A stretch of DNA of 64,000 nt from SVFI01 sp045535935 (GTDB lineage Bacteria > Bacillota > Clostridia > Lachnospirales > Lachnospiraceae): assembly GCA_045535935.1 (NCBI GenBank), contig JAZSMO010000011.1, positions 1 through 64,000 on the forward strand. Direction: 5' to 3'. The notes below the pieces were generated by a model. That model ran no database searches. It was not told the origin of the DNA and saw only the letters and a list, made by a program, of their open reading frames with translations. Below are positions 24,544 to 34,100 of this stretch, piece by piece (positions within the stretch are counted from its first letter, which is position 1; each line of letters begins with the position of its first letter). Position numbers and translations under genes: made by a program.

Positions 24544-25923
24544 CTAAAACGGAAATCTTCTTCCTCCGCCGAAGCCTCCCATGCCCGGGAAACCTCCCAT
24601 CATTCCTCTGCGGCCCTTTTTGCCACTGAACTGTTTCATCATTTTCTGCATCTGTTCAAACTGCTTGACAAAACGATTAACTACTGCGATATCTACACCC
24701 GCACCTTTTGCAATACGGTGCTTGCGGCTCGGATTTAAAAGCTTCGGATCCCGGCGCTCTTCCACGGTCATGGAAAGAACGATCGCCTCCATGCGCGCCA
24801 TCTGCTTTTCATCCACAGCTCCCTCAAGGTCTGCTGCATTCATGCCCATTCCCGGTAACATACCCATGATTGCGGAAAGACCGCCCATATTGCGCATCTG
24901 CTTCATGCTTTCCAGGTAATCTTCAAAATCAAACTTACCCTTCTTCATTTTCGCAGCCATCTGCTTTTCTTTTTCTTCGTCGATATCGATGCTTTCCTGC
25001 GCCTTCTCAATGAGGGTCAGCACATCTCCCATTCCGAGGATTCGGTTTGCCATACGGTCTGGATGGAACTGTTCCAAGTCGGAAAGCTTCTCACCCATAC
25101 CGGCATAGAAAATCGGTTTTCCGGTCACAGCCTTTACGGAAAGCGCCGCACCGCCTCTGGAATCTCCGTCCATCTTGGACAAAATCACTCCGTCAATACC
25201 GACTTTTTCATCAAATTCTTTGGCTACATTGACTGCATCCTGACCGGTCATCACATCGACAACCAAAATCGTCTGATGCACATCTACGTTTGCCTTAATA
25301 TCCTGAAGTTCCGTCATCATGTCCTCATCAATATGAAGACGTCCGGCGGTATCCAAAATCACTAAATTGTGTCCGTTTTTTCCTGCATGCTCCAGTGCTG
25401 CTTTCGCAATATCCACAGGTTTGTGATTTTCTCCCATGGAAAAAACTTCCACACCCTGCTTTTCACCGTTGACCTGCAGCTGTTTGATCGCTGCCGGACG
25501 ATACACGTCACATGCAACAAGAAGACATTTTTTGCCTTTTACTTTATATTTACCGGCTAATTTTGCCGTTGTCGTCGTCTTACCTGCACCCTGAAGACCG
25601 CACATCATGAGTACGGTGATCGCTTTTCCCGGCTGGAGCGCAATTTCGGCTCCTTCACTTCCCATGAGGTTCACAAGTTCTTCATTTACAATCTTGATAA
25701 CCATCTGTCCCGGATTGAGACCGTTCATCACATCCGCACCGACCGCACGCTCTTCCACAGTTTTTACAAACTGTTTTACGACCTTGAAGTTAACGTCGGC
25801 TTCCAGAAGTGCCATTTTAACTTCCTTCATGGCTGTCTTGACATCTTCTTCCGTCAATCGGCCTTTGCCGCGAAGGTTCTTAAATACATTCTGCAGTTTT
25901 TCGGTTAAGTTTTCAAATGCCAT
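24544..25923 (-). CDS. ffh: Signal recognition particle protein Ffh
   Basis: The 459-residue protein has the NG GTPase domain with GLQGAGKTTTTAKLAGK (about 108-124), DTAGRLHID and TKMDGDSRGG, then the methionine-rich M domain (about 300-440) that binds 4.5S RNA and signal sequences (for example MGGLSAIMGMLPGMGMN). The tail is glycine- and phenylalanine-rich. It targets nascent membrane and secreted proteins to FtsY, encoded at 30.2-31.2 kb. It follows ylxM by 3 bases. The SRP RNA gene is not in this window. Confidence 0.98.
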   Translation of the reverse strand: MAFENLTEKLQNVFKNLRGKGRLTEEDVKTAMKEVKMALLEADVNFKVVKQFVKTVEERAVGADVMNGLNPGQMVIKIVNEELVNLMGSEGAEIALQPGKAITVLMMCGLQGAGKTTTTAKLAGKYKVKGKKCLLVACDVYRPAAIKQLQVNGEKQGVEVFSMGENHKPVDIAKAALEHAGKNGHNLVILDTAGRLHIDEDMMTELQDIKANVDVHQTILVVDVMTGQDAVNVAKEFDEKVGIDGVILSKMDGDSRGGAALSVKAVTGKPIFYAGMGEKLSDLEQFHPDRMANRILGMGDVLTLIEKAQESIDIDEEKEKQMAAKMKKGKFDFEDYLESMKQMRNMGGLSAIMGMLPGMGMNAADLEGAVDEKQMARMEAIVLSMTVEERRDPKLLNPSRKHRIAKGAGVDIAVVNRFVKQFEQMQKMMKQFSGKKGRRGMMGGFPGMGGFGGGRRFPF

Positions 25924-25926
25924 GTA

Positions 25927-26241
25927 CTATAAGTCCTCCAGAATTTCAGCTGTCAATTTTCTGACCTGCGCCATATCTTCCGTCTCATCAATCTTGCGGA
26001 TTTTTTCTTTGATTTTCTCAAAACGCTCCACCAGATGAAGCTTACTCTCATAAGCAAGCAGCGTCTTGTCACATCGTTTCAAGAGATCATGTATCCCTTG
26101 TCTGGAAATCCCGTAATCGCTTGCCAGTTCTGAGAGCGACATATCATTGAAAACCGCATCCTCATAAATCTGTCTCTGATGCTCTGTCAGAAGCTCACCA
26201 TAGAAATCATATAAAATTCCCTGTTCTACGATTTTTTCCAT
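25927..26241 (-). CDS. ylxM: YlxM-family helix-turn-helix protein
   Basis: The 104-residue protein is mainly a sigma-70 region-4-like helix-turn-helix (DMSLSELASDYGISRQGIHDLLKRCDKTL), preceded by EHQRQIYEDAVFN. YlxM proteins are encoded next to ffh and are thought to modulate the SRP pathway. The start at 26241 is chosen because GGGAG lies 5 bases upstream; longer in-frame starts would reach into the -10 box. It heads the ylxM-ffh-rpsP-khpA transcript from the promoter at 26274-26302. Confidence 0.93.
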   Translation of the reverse strand: MEKIVEQGILYDFYGELLTEHQRQIYEDAVFNDMSLSELASDYGISRQGIHDLLKRCDKTLLAYESKLHLVERFEKIKEKIRKIDETEDMAQVRKLTAEILEDL

Positions 26242-26273
26242 AAAAACTCCCATATTTCCAAACAACCTTGTAT

Positions 26274-26302
26274 AGAATACCACTACCGAAAGAAGGTGTC
26301 AA
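26274..26302 (-). promoter_or_regulatory. Promoter of ylxM-ffh-rpsP-khpA
   Basis: On the minus strand a perfect TTGACA, a 17-base spacer and TATTCT lie about 33 bases upstream of ylxM. The -35 box is embedded in the 3' arm of the 13-bp hairpin at 26291-26324. Confidence 0.8.
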
Positions 26303-26324
26303 GTATTTTTTCTTGACACCTTCT
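26291..26324 (-). terminator. 13-bp hairpin after the pseudo-hybrid kinase gene
   Basis: AGAAGGTGTCAAG and CTTGACACCTTCT form a perfect 13-bp stem with an 8-base loop, 15 bases beyond the stop at 26340. No clear T-run follows on the minus strand, so termination is uncertain. The stem shares bases with the ylxM promoter -35 box and could equally be an operator. Confidence 0.55.
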
Positions 26325-26339
26325 CTTTCTGTTACTTTT

Positions 26340-27914
26340 TTATTTTATCACTCGGAATCCGAAAACTTCATGTTCATCTCTCGGTCCGAGATCTTGCAAT
26401 TCTCTGATCAGGATTTCTTTTAATTCCACCTCATCCTGCGGAAGCACAATGTGATAATCCATTCCATGTTCCAGAGAACGGATTCTCTCATCCCGCAGTC
26501 CGTTCGGCGTGAGTGCAACGACCGTTATATCGTTGATATCCCTGCGCTTCATCTCCCTGAGTTCCATCGTCGCCTCAAACCCTGTCTTGTTCGGAAGCAC
26601 CGGATTCATAAACATAATCTGATAATATCTTCCGGGCGAAGCCAACAGCATATCAATGGCCTCCTGTCCGTCACCGGCTGTCTCCACCTGCAATCCAAAC
26701 TTGCGCAAAAGTGCAACCGTAATATCCCGGTTGATCTCGTTGTCGTCCACAACCAATGCCCGATATTTTGAAAAATCTCTTTCTTTTATATGATCCACCA
26801 GATGGCTTATAATTCCCGCCTCAGACTGTTCCTTCTTTTCTACCGGCTGAACCGGAAGGCGAATTTCTATCTCAATTCCTTCCCCCTCCGCATCCGTGAC
26901 ACGTATCATTCCGCTGAAACAGTCTACCAACCGATATACGAACGGCATTCCGAGACCGAGCTGATCTTTTTCCGGAAGTATGATACTTCCTTTCCCTCTG
27001 ACAGCCATCGTCATGTCAAACAGTTCTGTCTCTTTGTCTTCCTCAAAGGCAATTTCTACCCCTATTTCCACACCCTGACCGGCCCCTTCCATCACAGACG
27101 CCAGCAGATTGTACATAAGCTGCGTCATATGTATCCTGTCAAGATAAAATGTGTTCACTTTCGGCGTTTTATTCTGCATATTTAACCGGATATTTTTAGC
27201 GGCAGTTTCCTCCTTTAAAAGAAGCTGTACTTTCTCCAACATCCGATCCACCATAACCACTTCATCACGCACGAAAAGCTCCCCTTTTTCAATGGCAGAC
27301 ATGGCAAAAAGCTGTTCCAGCATCATAAAATATTTTGTAATACATTCTTTCGCTTTTGCTATATAGTCCGCGCAACTTTCCTCACCCGCATCCAAAGCTG
27401 CATCCAGCATACCGTCAACACCTCTGAGAGGATCTCTCATCTCCTGCTGCATATGGTCCAGAAACTGTTGTCTTATCTCGTTGGCCTTATAAGCCACCTG
27501 CAAGCTTCGTGCAATCAATTCCTGCTCTCGCTTCGCCTGCGCCGCCTCCCCTGTCACATCGTCAAAACACAGACACAAAACGGTTTCCTTTTGACTCCAG
27601 AACATGGTCAGACGTTTTCTGCGAATATCTCCGTCTTCTTTTTTCGAATATTCAATGACATAGTCATCTTCGTATGTAAGTGTACTCGAAACAGCATCCA
27701 ACCTGATCTTTTGAAGAAAAATAGTCACATCATCTCCAAAATAATCCTTTGCCATATATTCCTCGCACCATTTCGAATAATCATGGATTTCCGACTGTTC
27801 CCGTCCGCAAATCCAACGAGCCTTTTCACTTTCGATGTCAACCAGCACAATCTGTTCGTAAGTGCGCGCTAACACATCAATCAAAACCTCTTCCTTCCAC
27901 TCTACCTTTTTCAT
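26340..27914 (-). CDS. Degenerate hybrid histidine kinase/receiver protein (predicted inactive)
   Basis: The 524-residue protein lacks membrane segments. An N-terminal sensor-like region (about 1-125) is followed by a dimerisation domain at 148-215, an ATPase-like domain at 255-355 and a receiver domain at 384-505. The key residues are changed: the phospho-accepting histidine is Q157 (HMQQEMRDPL), the DxGxG ATP box reads VRGKG, the receiver phospho-aspartate is N437 (MFMNPVLP), and the receiver lysine is L491 (HIVLP). The acidic pair D390-D391 and T469 remain. The frame is intact with a good GGAGG site, so it is not simply decaying. It may act by binding partners rather than by phosphotransfer. 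Confidence 0.82.
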   Translation of the reverse strand: MKKVEWKEEVLIDVLARTYEQIVLVDIESEKARWICGREQSEIHDYSKWCEEYMAKDYFGDDVTIFLQKIRLDAVSSTLTYEDDYVIEYSKKEDGDIRRKRLTMFWSQKETVLCLCFDDVTGEAAQAKREQELIARSLQVAYKANEIRQQFLDHMQQEMRDPLRGVDGMLDAALDAGEESCADYIAKAKECITKYFMMLEQLFAMSAIEKGELFVRDEVVMVDRMLEKVQLLLKEETAAKNIRLNMQNKTPKVNTFYLDRIHMTQLMYNLLASVMEGAGQGVEIGVEIAFEEDKETELFDMTMAVRGKGSIILPEKDQLGLGMPFVYRLVDCFSGMIRVTDAEGEGIEIEIRLPVQPVEKKEQSEAGIISHLVDHIKERDFSKYRALVVDDNEINRDITVALLRKFGLQVETAGDGQEAIDMLLASPGRYYQIMFMNPVLPNKTGFEATMELREMKRRDINDITVVALTPNGLRDERIRSLEHGMDYHIVLPQDEVELKEILIRELQDLGPRDEHEVFGFRVIK

Positions 27915-28013
27915 CTGCTTTCCTCCGCAAAGTATATTTTTACATATCGAGTAATCGTCGATTTTCTAAATTAATTGTATTTTATACAGTTTATCACGAT
28001 ACGCTTTAAAAGT

Positions 28014-28889
28014 TTATATTTTTTCTGCAAATATATTTTTATATCCTTCTCCGTATATTTCGCTTGCAGACGAAATGATCATAAAAGAATTCGGATCGTG
28101 CTCCTTTACAATCTCTTCCACCTGAAGCGATTTCTTTTTTGCAACTACACACATGATAATCTTTTTGTCCTTGCTCTGAAAGGTTCCCGCCCCATACAGC
28201 CATGTCACACCGACTTCGGCTTCGTGAAGCAGACATTCCGTCAACTGATCTGCATGGTCACTGATAATATAAATAAGCCTGGCTCCATCTTTTCCGTAAA
28301 GTACCATGTCCAATGTGTGCATCGTCACGACTGTCGCTATAGACGCATAGATGGAAGCTTCTATATTTCCGAACACAAGTCCCGCAGCAACAATCACAAC
28401 AGAATCAAAAATCATAAAAAGGCTACCCGTCTTTTTATGCGGAAATTTTTGCTTTATCATCTTGATAATGATATCAATACCGCCCGTAGTCGAACCGGCT
28501 TTAAATACAATGCCGATTCCGATTCCCACCAGCACTGCTCCGACAATCGCCGCAAGCATGCGATCATCCGTCAGAGAACCGATCCGCTCCATCATATTGG
28601 TCAGCACAGAAACCAAGCCGAGTGTGTAAATGGTTGAAACAATGAATTTCCAACCGAATTTCCATATACCGAGTAAAATAATCGGAATATTGAGAAGCAG
28701 AATAAGTGTACCTGTCTCTATCGGAACAAACCGGTTGACCAAAATCGCAATACCGGTAACGCCGCCGGGTGCTAGATCATTGGGATTCAGAAAAAAAGCA
28801 ATACCCGATGCATAAAAAATTGCCCCCAAAAATATCAAAACATATTTTTTTATTCCTGCATACACTCTGGATGATTTCAGCTTCCGCAT
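28014..28889 (-). CDS. YitT-family membrane protein
   Basis: The 291-residue protein has five to six hydrophobic segments in the first 180 residues (for example NPNDLAPGGVTGIAILVNRFVP and GAVLVGIGIGIVFKAGSTTGG), then a cytoplasmic DUF2179 domain of about 85 residues at the C-terminus. YitT proteins are widespread in Firmicutes and their transport or signalling role is not established. GAGAGG precedes the ATG. It lies 102 bases downstream of the ilvA stop, with a terminator between them, and is probably transcribed separately. Confidence 0.9.
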   Translation of the reverse strand: MRKLKSSRVYAGIKKYVLIFLGAIFYASGIAFFLNPNDLAPGGVTGIAILVNRFVPIETGTLILLLNIPIILLGIWKFGWKFIVSTIYTLGLVSVLTNMMERIGSLTDDRMLAAIVGAVLVGIGIGIVFKAGSTTGGIDIIIKMIKQKFPHKKTGSLFMIFDSVVIVAAGLVFGNIEASIYASIATVVTMHTLDMVLYGKDGARLIYIISDHADQLTECLLHEAEVGVTWLYGAGTFQSKDKKIIMCVVAKKKSLQVEEIVKEHDPNSFMIISSASEIYGEGYKNIFAEKI

Positions 28890-28927
28890 ATTTCAGTCCT
28901 CTCTTTTCATTATCATAACCTATAATG

Positions 28928-28977
28928 AAAAAAATATGAGCCATAAAAATGGTACACGCACTTCCTATGACTCATAT
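28928..28977 (-). terminator. Terminator of ilvA
   Basis: On the minus strand ATATGAGTCAT and ATGGCTCATAT form an 11-bp stem with one G-T pair, followed by seven T. It lies 15 bases after the ilvA stop. Confidence 0.8.
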
Positions 28978-28991
28978 CAATTATTTCTCTT

Positions 28992-30224
28992 TTAAATATT
29001 CGTCCGAACTACTTTCGGCTGATATCCTTTTGTATTTAACGCTTCGATAATTTTTTCTTTATGCTCCGTACCGAAAGCCTCCAACGTAATTCTGAGTTCC
29101 ACCGCTGCATTTCTGTTGGTGGAAACAAACTGATTGTGCTCCAGCTTGATTACATTTCCGCTCTCGTTTGCAATAATCCCCGCGACCGTGGAAAGCTCGC
29201 CCGGTTTGTCCGGAAGAAGCACGGAAACCGTAAAGATTCTGTCCCGGAAAATCAATCCCTGCTGAACAACGGAAGACATTGTGATGACATCCATATTTCC
29301 GCCACTCAAAATAGAAACCACTTTTTTGTTTTTTACATCGAGCTGTTTCAGCGCAGCAACCGTGAGCAGACCGGAATTTTCAACGATCATCTTATGGTTT
29401 TCTACCATATCAAGGAACGCAACCACAAGATCCTCATCCGGAACCGTAATGATACCGTCGAGATTCTCTTTGATATACGGGAATATATTGGTTCCCGGCG
29501 TTTTCACCGCAGTACCGTCCGCAATGGTATTCACATCGGAAAGCGTGGTCACTTTTCCCTCCTGCAGCGATACCTCCATACAGTTGGCTCCCGCCGGCTC
29601 CACTCCGATCACCTTAATTTTCGGATTCAGCAATTTGGCAAGTGTGGAGACACCGGTCGCCAGACCGCCACCGCCGATCGGAACTAATATATAATCCACC
29701 AAAGGAAGTTCCTTTACGATTTCCATCGCAATGGAACCCTGTCCGGTAGCAACCGCAAGATCATCAAACGGATGGATAAAGGTATATCCTTCCTGCTCCG
29801 CCAGCTCATATGCTTTGGCACAAGCCTCATCATAAACATTTCCGTATAAAACTACTTCTGCACCGTAGCTCTTTGTACGGTTCACCTTAATCAGCGGGGT
29901 GGTTGTCGGCATAACAATCACAGCCTTTGCACCATAGCATTTCGCCGCATAGGCTACTCCCTGTGCATGATTCCCGGCGGAAGCGGTTATGATTCCTCTG
30001 GCTCTGTCTTCCTCAGACAATGTACTCATCTTATAATAAGCGCCCCGCACTTTGTATGCACCGGTAAACTGCATGTTTTCCGGTTTCAAATATACTTTAT
30101 TTCCTGTCTGGGCACTCAAGTATTCGCTATATACCAACTCTGTCGGCTGAGTTGCTTCCTTTACTTTTTCGGATGCCTCCTCAAAGCGTTCAAGCGTCAG
30201 CATATCGTTCTCTCTCTCACTCAT
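28992..30224 (-). CDS. ilvA: Threonine ammonia-lyase
   Basis: The 410-residue protein is a PLP-dependent dehydratase. The catalytic lysine lies in FTGAYKVRGAYYK, the phosphate loop is PIGGGGLATGV and SGGNMD lies near residue 312. A C-terminal ACT-like domain (about 330-410, starting FTVSVLLPDKPGELS) suggests allosteric control by amino acids. It converts threonine to 2-oxobutanoate and ammonia, leading to isoleucine or to catabolism. It begins 2 bases after the ftsY stop with AAGGAT upstream, so it belongs to the smc-ftsY transcript. Confidence 0.94.
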   Translation of the reverse strand: MSERENDMLTLERFEEASEKVKEATQPTELVYSEYLSAQTGNKVYLKPENMQFTGAYKVRGAYYKMSTLSEEDRARGIITASAGNHAQGVAYAAKCYGAKAVIVMPTTTPLIKVNRTKSYGAEVVLYGNVYDEACAKAYELAEQEGYTFIHPFDDLAVATGQGSIAMEIVKELPLVDYILVPIGGGGLATGVSTLAKLLNPKIKVIGVEPAGANCMEVSLQEGKVTTLSDVNTIADGTAVKTPGTNIFPYIKENLDGIITVPDEDLVVAFLDMVENHKMIVENSGLLTVAALKQLDVKNKKVVSILSGGNMDVITMSSVVQQGLIFRDRIFTVSVLLPDKPGELSTVAGIIANESGNVIKLEHNQFVSTNRNAAVELRITLEAFGTEHKEKIIEALNTKGYQPKVVRTNI

Positions 30225-30226
30225 GT

Positions 30227-31168
30227 TTATCCTTCTTTCACTTCCACATCAAACAGCGCATTCACAAACTGTTCGGAATCAAATTTCTGCAAATCTTCGA
30301 TCGTCTCTCCGACACCAATGTACTTCACCGGAACCTTAAGTTCCGACTGAATCGCAACAGCGATACCTCCCTTGGCAGTTCCGTCCATTTTGGTCAGAAT
30401 AATACCGGTAAGATCTGCCGCCTCACCAAATTCTCTTGCCTGCGCAAGCGCATTCTGCCCCGTTGTGCCATCCAGTACAACCAAATTTTCTCTGTGTGCA
30501 TCCGGAAATTCTTTATCAATGATGCGGTCAATTTTCTTTAATTCTTCCATCAGATTTTTCTTATTGTGAAGCCGTCCGGCCGTATCACACAAAAGCACAT
30601 CTGCTTTTCTGGCTTTCGCCGCATTTACCGCATCAAAAATCACACTGGCCGGATCCGCATTTTCCGAGCCGGAAATAATCTCGACACCTGCTCTGTGAGC
30701 CCATTCCTCCAGCTGTTCCACTGCCGCTGCACGGAAGGTATCCGCCGCCGCCAGAATCACTTTACGGTTCTGGTCTTTGAGCTTCCCTGCCAGCTTTCCG
30801 ACACTGGTCGTCTTACCGACGCCATTCACTCCGATCACAAGTACAATCGACTGCTCATGCTCAAAATCGTAAGCGGTCTCTCCCACCTGCATCTGCTCCT
30901 TGATACTGTCAATCAAGAGTTGTTTGCAATCAGAAGGTTCTTTGATATGCTGTGCCTTTACCTGCTTCTTCAATCGCTCCAATATCTCATTGGTTGCCCT
31001 GACCCCGATATCTCCCATAATGAGAATCTCTTCCAGTTCCTCATAAAAATCATCATCGATACTGGAAAAGCCACTGAATACGGAATCTATTCCACTTACG
31101 ATATTATTTCTGGTTTTGGCAAGGCCTTCTTTTAATCTGGTAAAAAAGCCTTTCTTTTCTTCACTCAT
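30227..31168 (-). CDS. ftsY: SRP receptor GTPase FtsY
   Basis: The 313-residue protein has a short acidic/basic N-terminus, a helical N domain and a G domain with GVNGVGKTTSVGKLAGKL, DTAGRLHNK and TKMDGTAKGG. It docks SRP-ribosome complexes at the membrane and is the partner of Ffh encoded at 24.5-25.9 kb. It lacks the long acidic A domain of the Escherichia coli protein, as usual in Firmicutes. It follows smc by 14 bases, the standard rnc-smc-ftsY order. Confidence 0.98.
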   Translation of the reverse strand: MSEEKKGFFTRLKEGLAKTRNNIVSGIDSVFSGFSSIDDDFYEELEEILIMGDIGVRATNEILERLKKQVKAQHIKEPSDCKQLLIDSIKEQMQVGETAYDFEHEQSIVLVIGVNGVGKTTSVGKLAGKLKDQNRKVILAAADTFRAAAVEQLEEWAHRAGVEIISGSENADPASVIFDAVNAAKARKADVLLCDTAGRLHNKKNLMEELKKIDRIIDKEFPDAHRENLVVLDGTTGQNALAQAREFGEAADLTGIILTKMDGTAKGGIAVAIQSELKVPVKYIGVGETIEDLQKFDSEQFVNALFDVEVKEG

Positions 31169-31182
31169 GCGCTATCTCCTGC

Positions 31183-34100
31183 CTACTGTGTCAATTCCTT
31201 TTCGATCAAATTAACGCTTACCAACGTGGATACACCTTTTTCCTGCATAGTGATACCATATAGGCGATCTGCTCTTTCCATTGTACCACGTCTGTGCGTA
31301 ATTACAATAAACTGTGTATGTTTTGTCAGCTTATGTAAGTATTTTGCAAATCGGCCCACGTTGGAATCATCCAGCGCAGCCTCAATCTCGTCAAGCAGAC
31401 AGAACGGCGAAGGCTTCAGATTCTGAATTGCAAACAAAAGTGCAATGGCTGTCAACGCCTTCTCTCCACCGGAAAGCTGCATCATGTTTTGAAGTTTCTT
31501 TCCGGGCGGTTGCGCAATGATCTTGATTCCCGCCTCCAGGACATCCTCTTCCTCCATCAATTCCAGGGTTCCATGTCCGCCGCCGAACAATTCTTTAAAC
31601 ACCTTGTCAAACTCGCTGCTGATCTGAGCAAACTTCTCATTGAACTGATTTCTCATCGCCGTATCGAGTTCTGTGATAATGCCCTGCAATGTTTCCTCTG
31701 CCTTTACCAGATCATCATGCTGATTAGAAAGGAAGGAATAACGCTCCATAAGCACCTTATAGTCCTCAATCGCATTGACATTGACATCACCCAATTTTTT
31801 AATATCATCTTTCAACGCCACAATCTGCTTTTTCATGCCCGGAAGATCTGTCATTTCCGGATCACGAAGTTTTGCCGCAACAGAGAGTGTGATTTCATAC
31901 TCATCCCACATATAATTAATCTGGGATTCCAAAGATTCCTGCAGACGTTCTCTCTGTGCATTCAGGCGGAATACTTCCTTGTCAAGAAGCTGAATACGAT
32001 CAGACAGTGACTCTCTCTCCGTGAAAAAGTTTTTCTGACGCTCTGTAAGCTCCTGCTTTTTCTCTGTGTCACGTTTGAGTTTCTCCTGATTTTCATCCTG
32101 CGATGTATAGGAAGCCTCGATTGTTTTTTCCAATTCCGCAATATTATCTTTCTTGCGTGACACTTCCTCTTTGGACGCATTCATATTCTCTAAAATTTCA
32201 TCCAGTTCTGCCGTCACACGACCGATCTCCATATTGATACGATCAATATTCTGCTGCATGAAATCCTGCTTCTGAAGGACTTTCTCCACTTCGGTATTCA
32301 TCTGCGTATGCGCATCCGCCTCGGTTGCCTCACTTATGCGCAATTCATCAAGCGCAGTCTGCATCTGTGCGATCTGCTCCTGAATATTTTTCTCCATCTC
32401 CTCGGAATTTTTCAGTTCTTCCGCTGTCCGTTGCTTTTCTTCCTGAATTTCACGGATCTGGTTTTCGATTTCTGTCTGCTCTTCCTGCAGCTTTTCAAAA
32501 CCTTTTCCGGTTTCATTTTTCTTTTCCTGTGCCTGCATGACATTGAGGCGAGCCGTATTCTGTTCGATAAACTTCGCCTGAAGCGTCGCTTTCACATGTT
32601 CCAGTTCCTGACGAATCTGTGTGCGTTCCGCCTTTGTCTGTTCAATCTCATCCAAAAGCTTATCGACCTGTCTCAGGAAATCTTTGACCTTCTTTTCCAG
32701 CTCATCCATCTCTCTGCGACGGCCGAGAAGGTTACTTGCATTTTTAAATGCACCTCCGCTGATCGCTCCGCCCGGAACAAGAAGTTCTCCTTCCAGCGTA
32801 ACCATACGGATACCGTAGTCAAATTTTCTGGCAATCTTCACTGCATGATCCACATGATCTACCACAACAATACGGCCGAGCATAGCTTTGGCAACATTTT
32901 TGTATTTCCTGTCGGTAGTGACCAGATCACAGGCCATTCCGATGACACCTTTTTCCTCCAGCACTTCCGGTGTCTTGAACTCCTGCGGATTCTCGATACT
33001 GGTCAGCGGAAGGAATGTCGCACGACCGAATTTATTGCTCTTTAAAAATTCGATCATTTTTTTCGCCGTCTCTTCATCATCCGTAACAATATTTTGAATA
33101 TTACCACCGAGCGCCGTCTCAATGGCGGTCTCATATCGCTTCTCTACTTTCACAATATCTGCGACAACACCGATAATCCCGCGGTTACTTGCCTTCTGTT
33201 CCATAACCTTGCGGATACTGTTACCGTATCCCTCATACCGCTCTGTCAGATTGGAAATTGCTTCCAGTTTGGATTTTTCCTGATGATACAACACCTGTGT
33301 ATCACGAAGCTTCTGATCCTTTTCCGACAAAATATCCGTAATCTCATGGTTACGTTCTTCCAAAGAAGACTGTCTGTCGTTGAGCTCACGAATCTGTTCA
33401 TTCACTTTCTTGAACTCTTCTTCCAGCTGACTGATCGCTTCCTCCTGCTGCTGCTCGTCACTGCGGGCACGAAGAAGTTTAGAACTCATCTCCGCTTTAC
33501 GGATATTCAGCTGTTCCAGCATGGAATCGAAACGTCCTGCTTTCGACTTGATTGTCGCACGCTCAGTCAGCGCATCAATGATGGTACGTTTCCCGGACTC
33601 GATATTTTCATTATATTCTTCCATCTGCTTCTGCATTTCAAACAGCTTTGTTCTTGCAGCTTCCAGTTGTGCATTCATCTGTGCAAGCTCATCATCATAC
33701 TGCTTTTTCTCATCTGCAAATGTTTTCTTCTCTTCTTCTCTTTCCTGAATCTGCGCACGGATATTTTTCTCACGCTGCATAAAATGCGCCTCATTGTCAT
33801 CCGCCGCCTTAATCTGTTCCTTCAGGACGTTAATCTGGACCTCCAATTTACCACGCATCTCCGATGTGCTGGAAAGCTGCTCACGCTCTTTCGTGATCGC
33901 CTCCTCCAGACGTTCGATGGACTGTGCAATGCGATCATATTCATCCTTAATATGTTCAAACTTCTCTTTTGTCTTCGTCAGATCATCATCTGCAATCCGA
34001 TGCTTCTCCGTCACCGCTTCAAGCTGTTCCTGGATATGGCTGTTTTCAAGCAGGAACATATTGACATCGAGAGTCTTCATCTCTTCTTTTTTCTTTAAAT

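Noticed and set aside
33094..34098. A 334-codon plus-strand open frame opposite smc
   Set aside because: It mirrors the coiled-coil-coding strand; the leucine- and phenylalanine-rich translation is what the reverse complement of Glu/Lys-rich codons gives.
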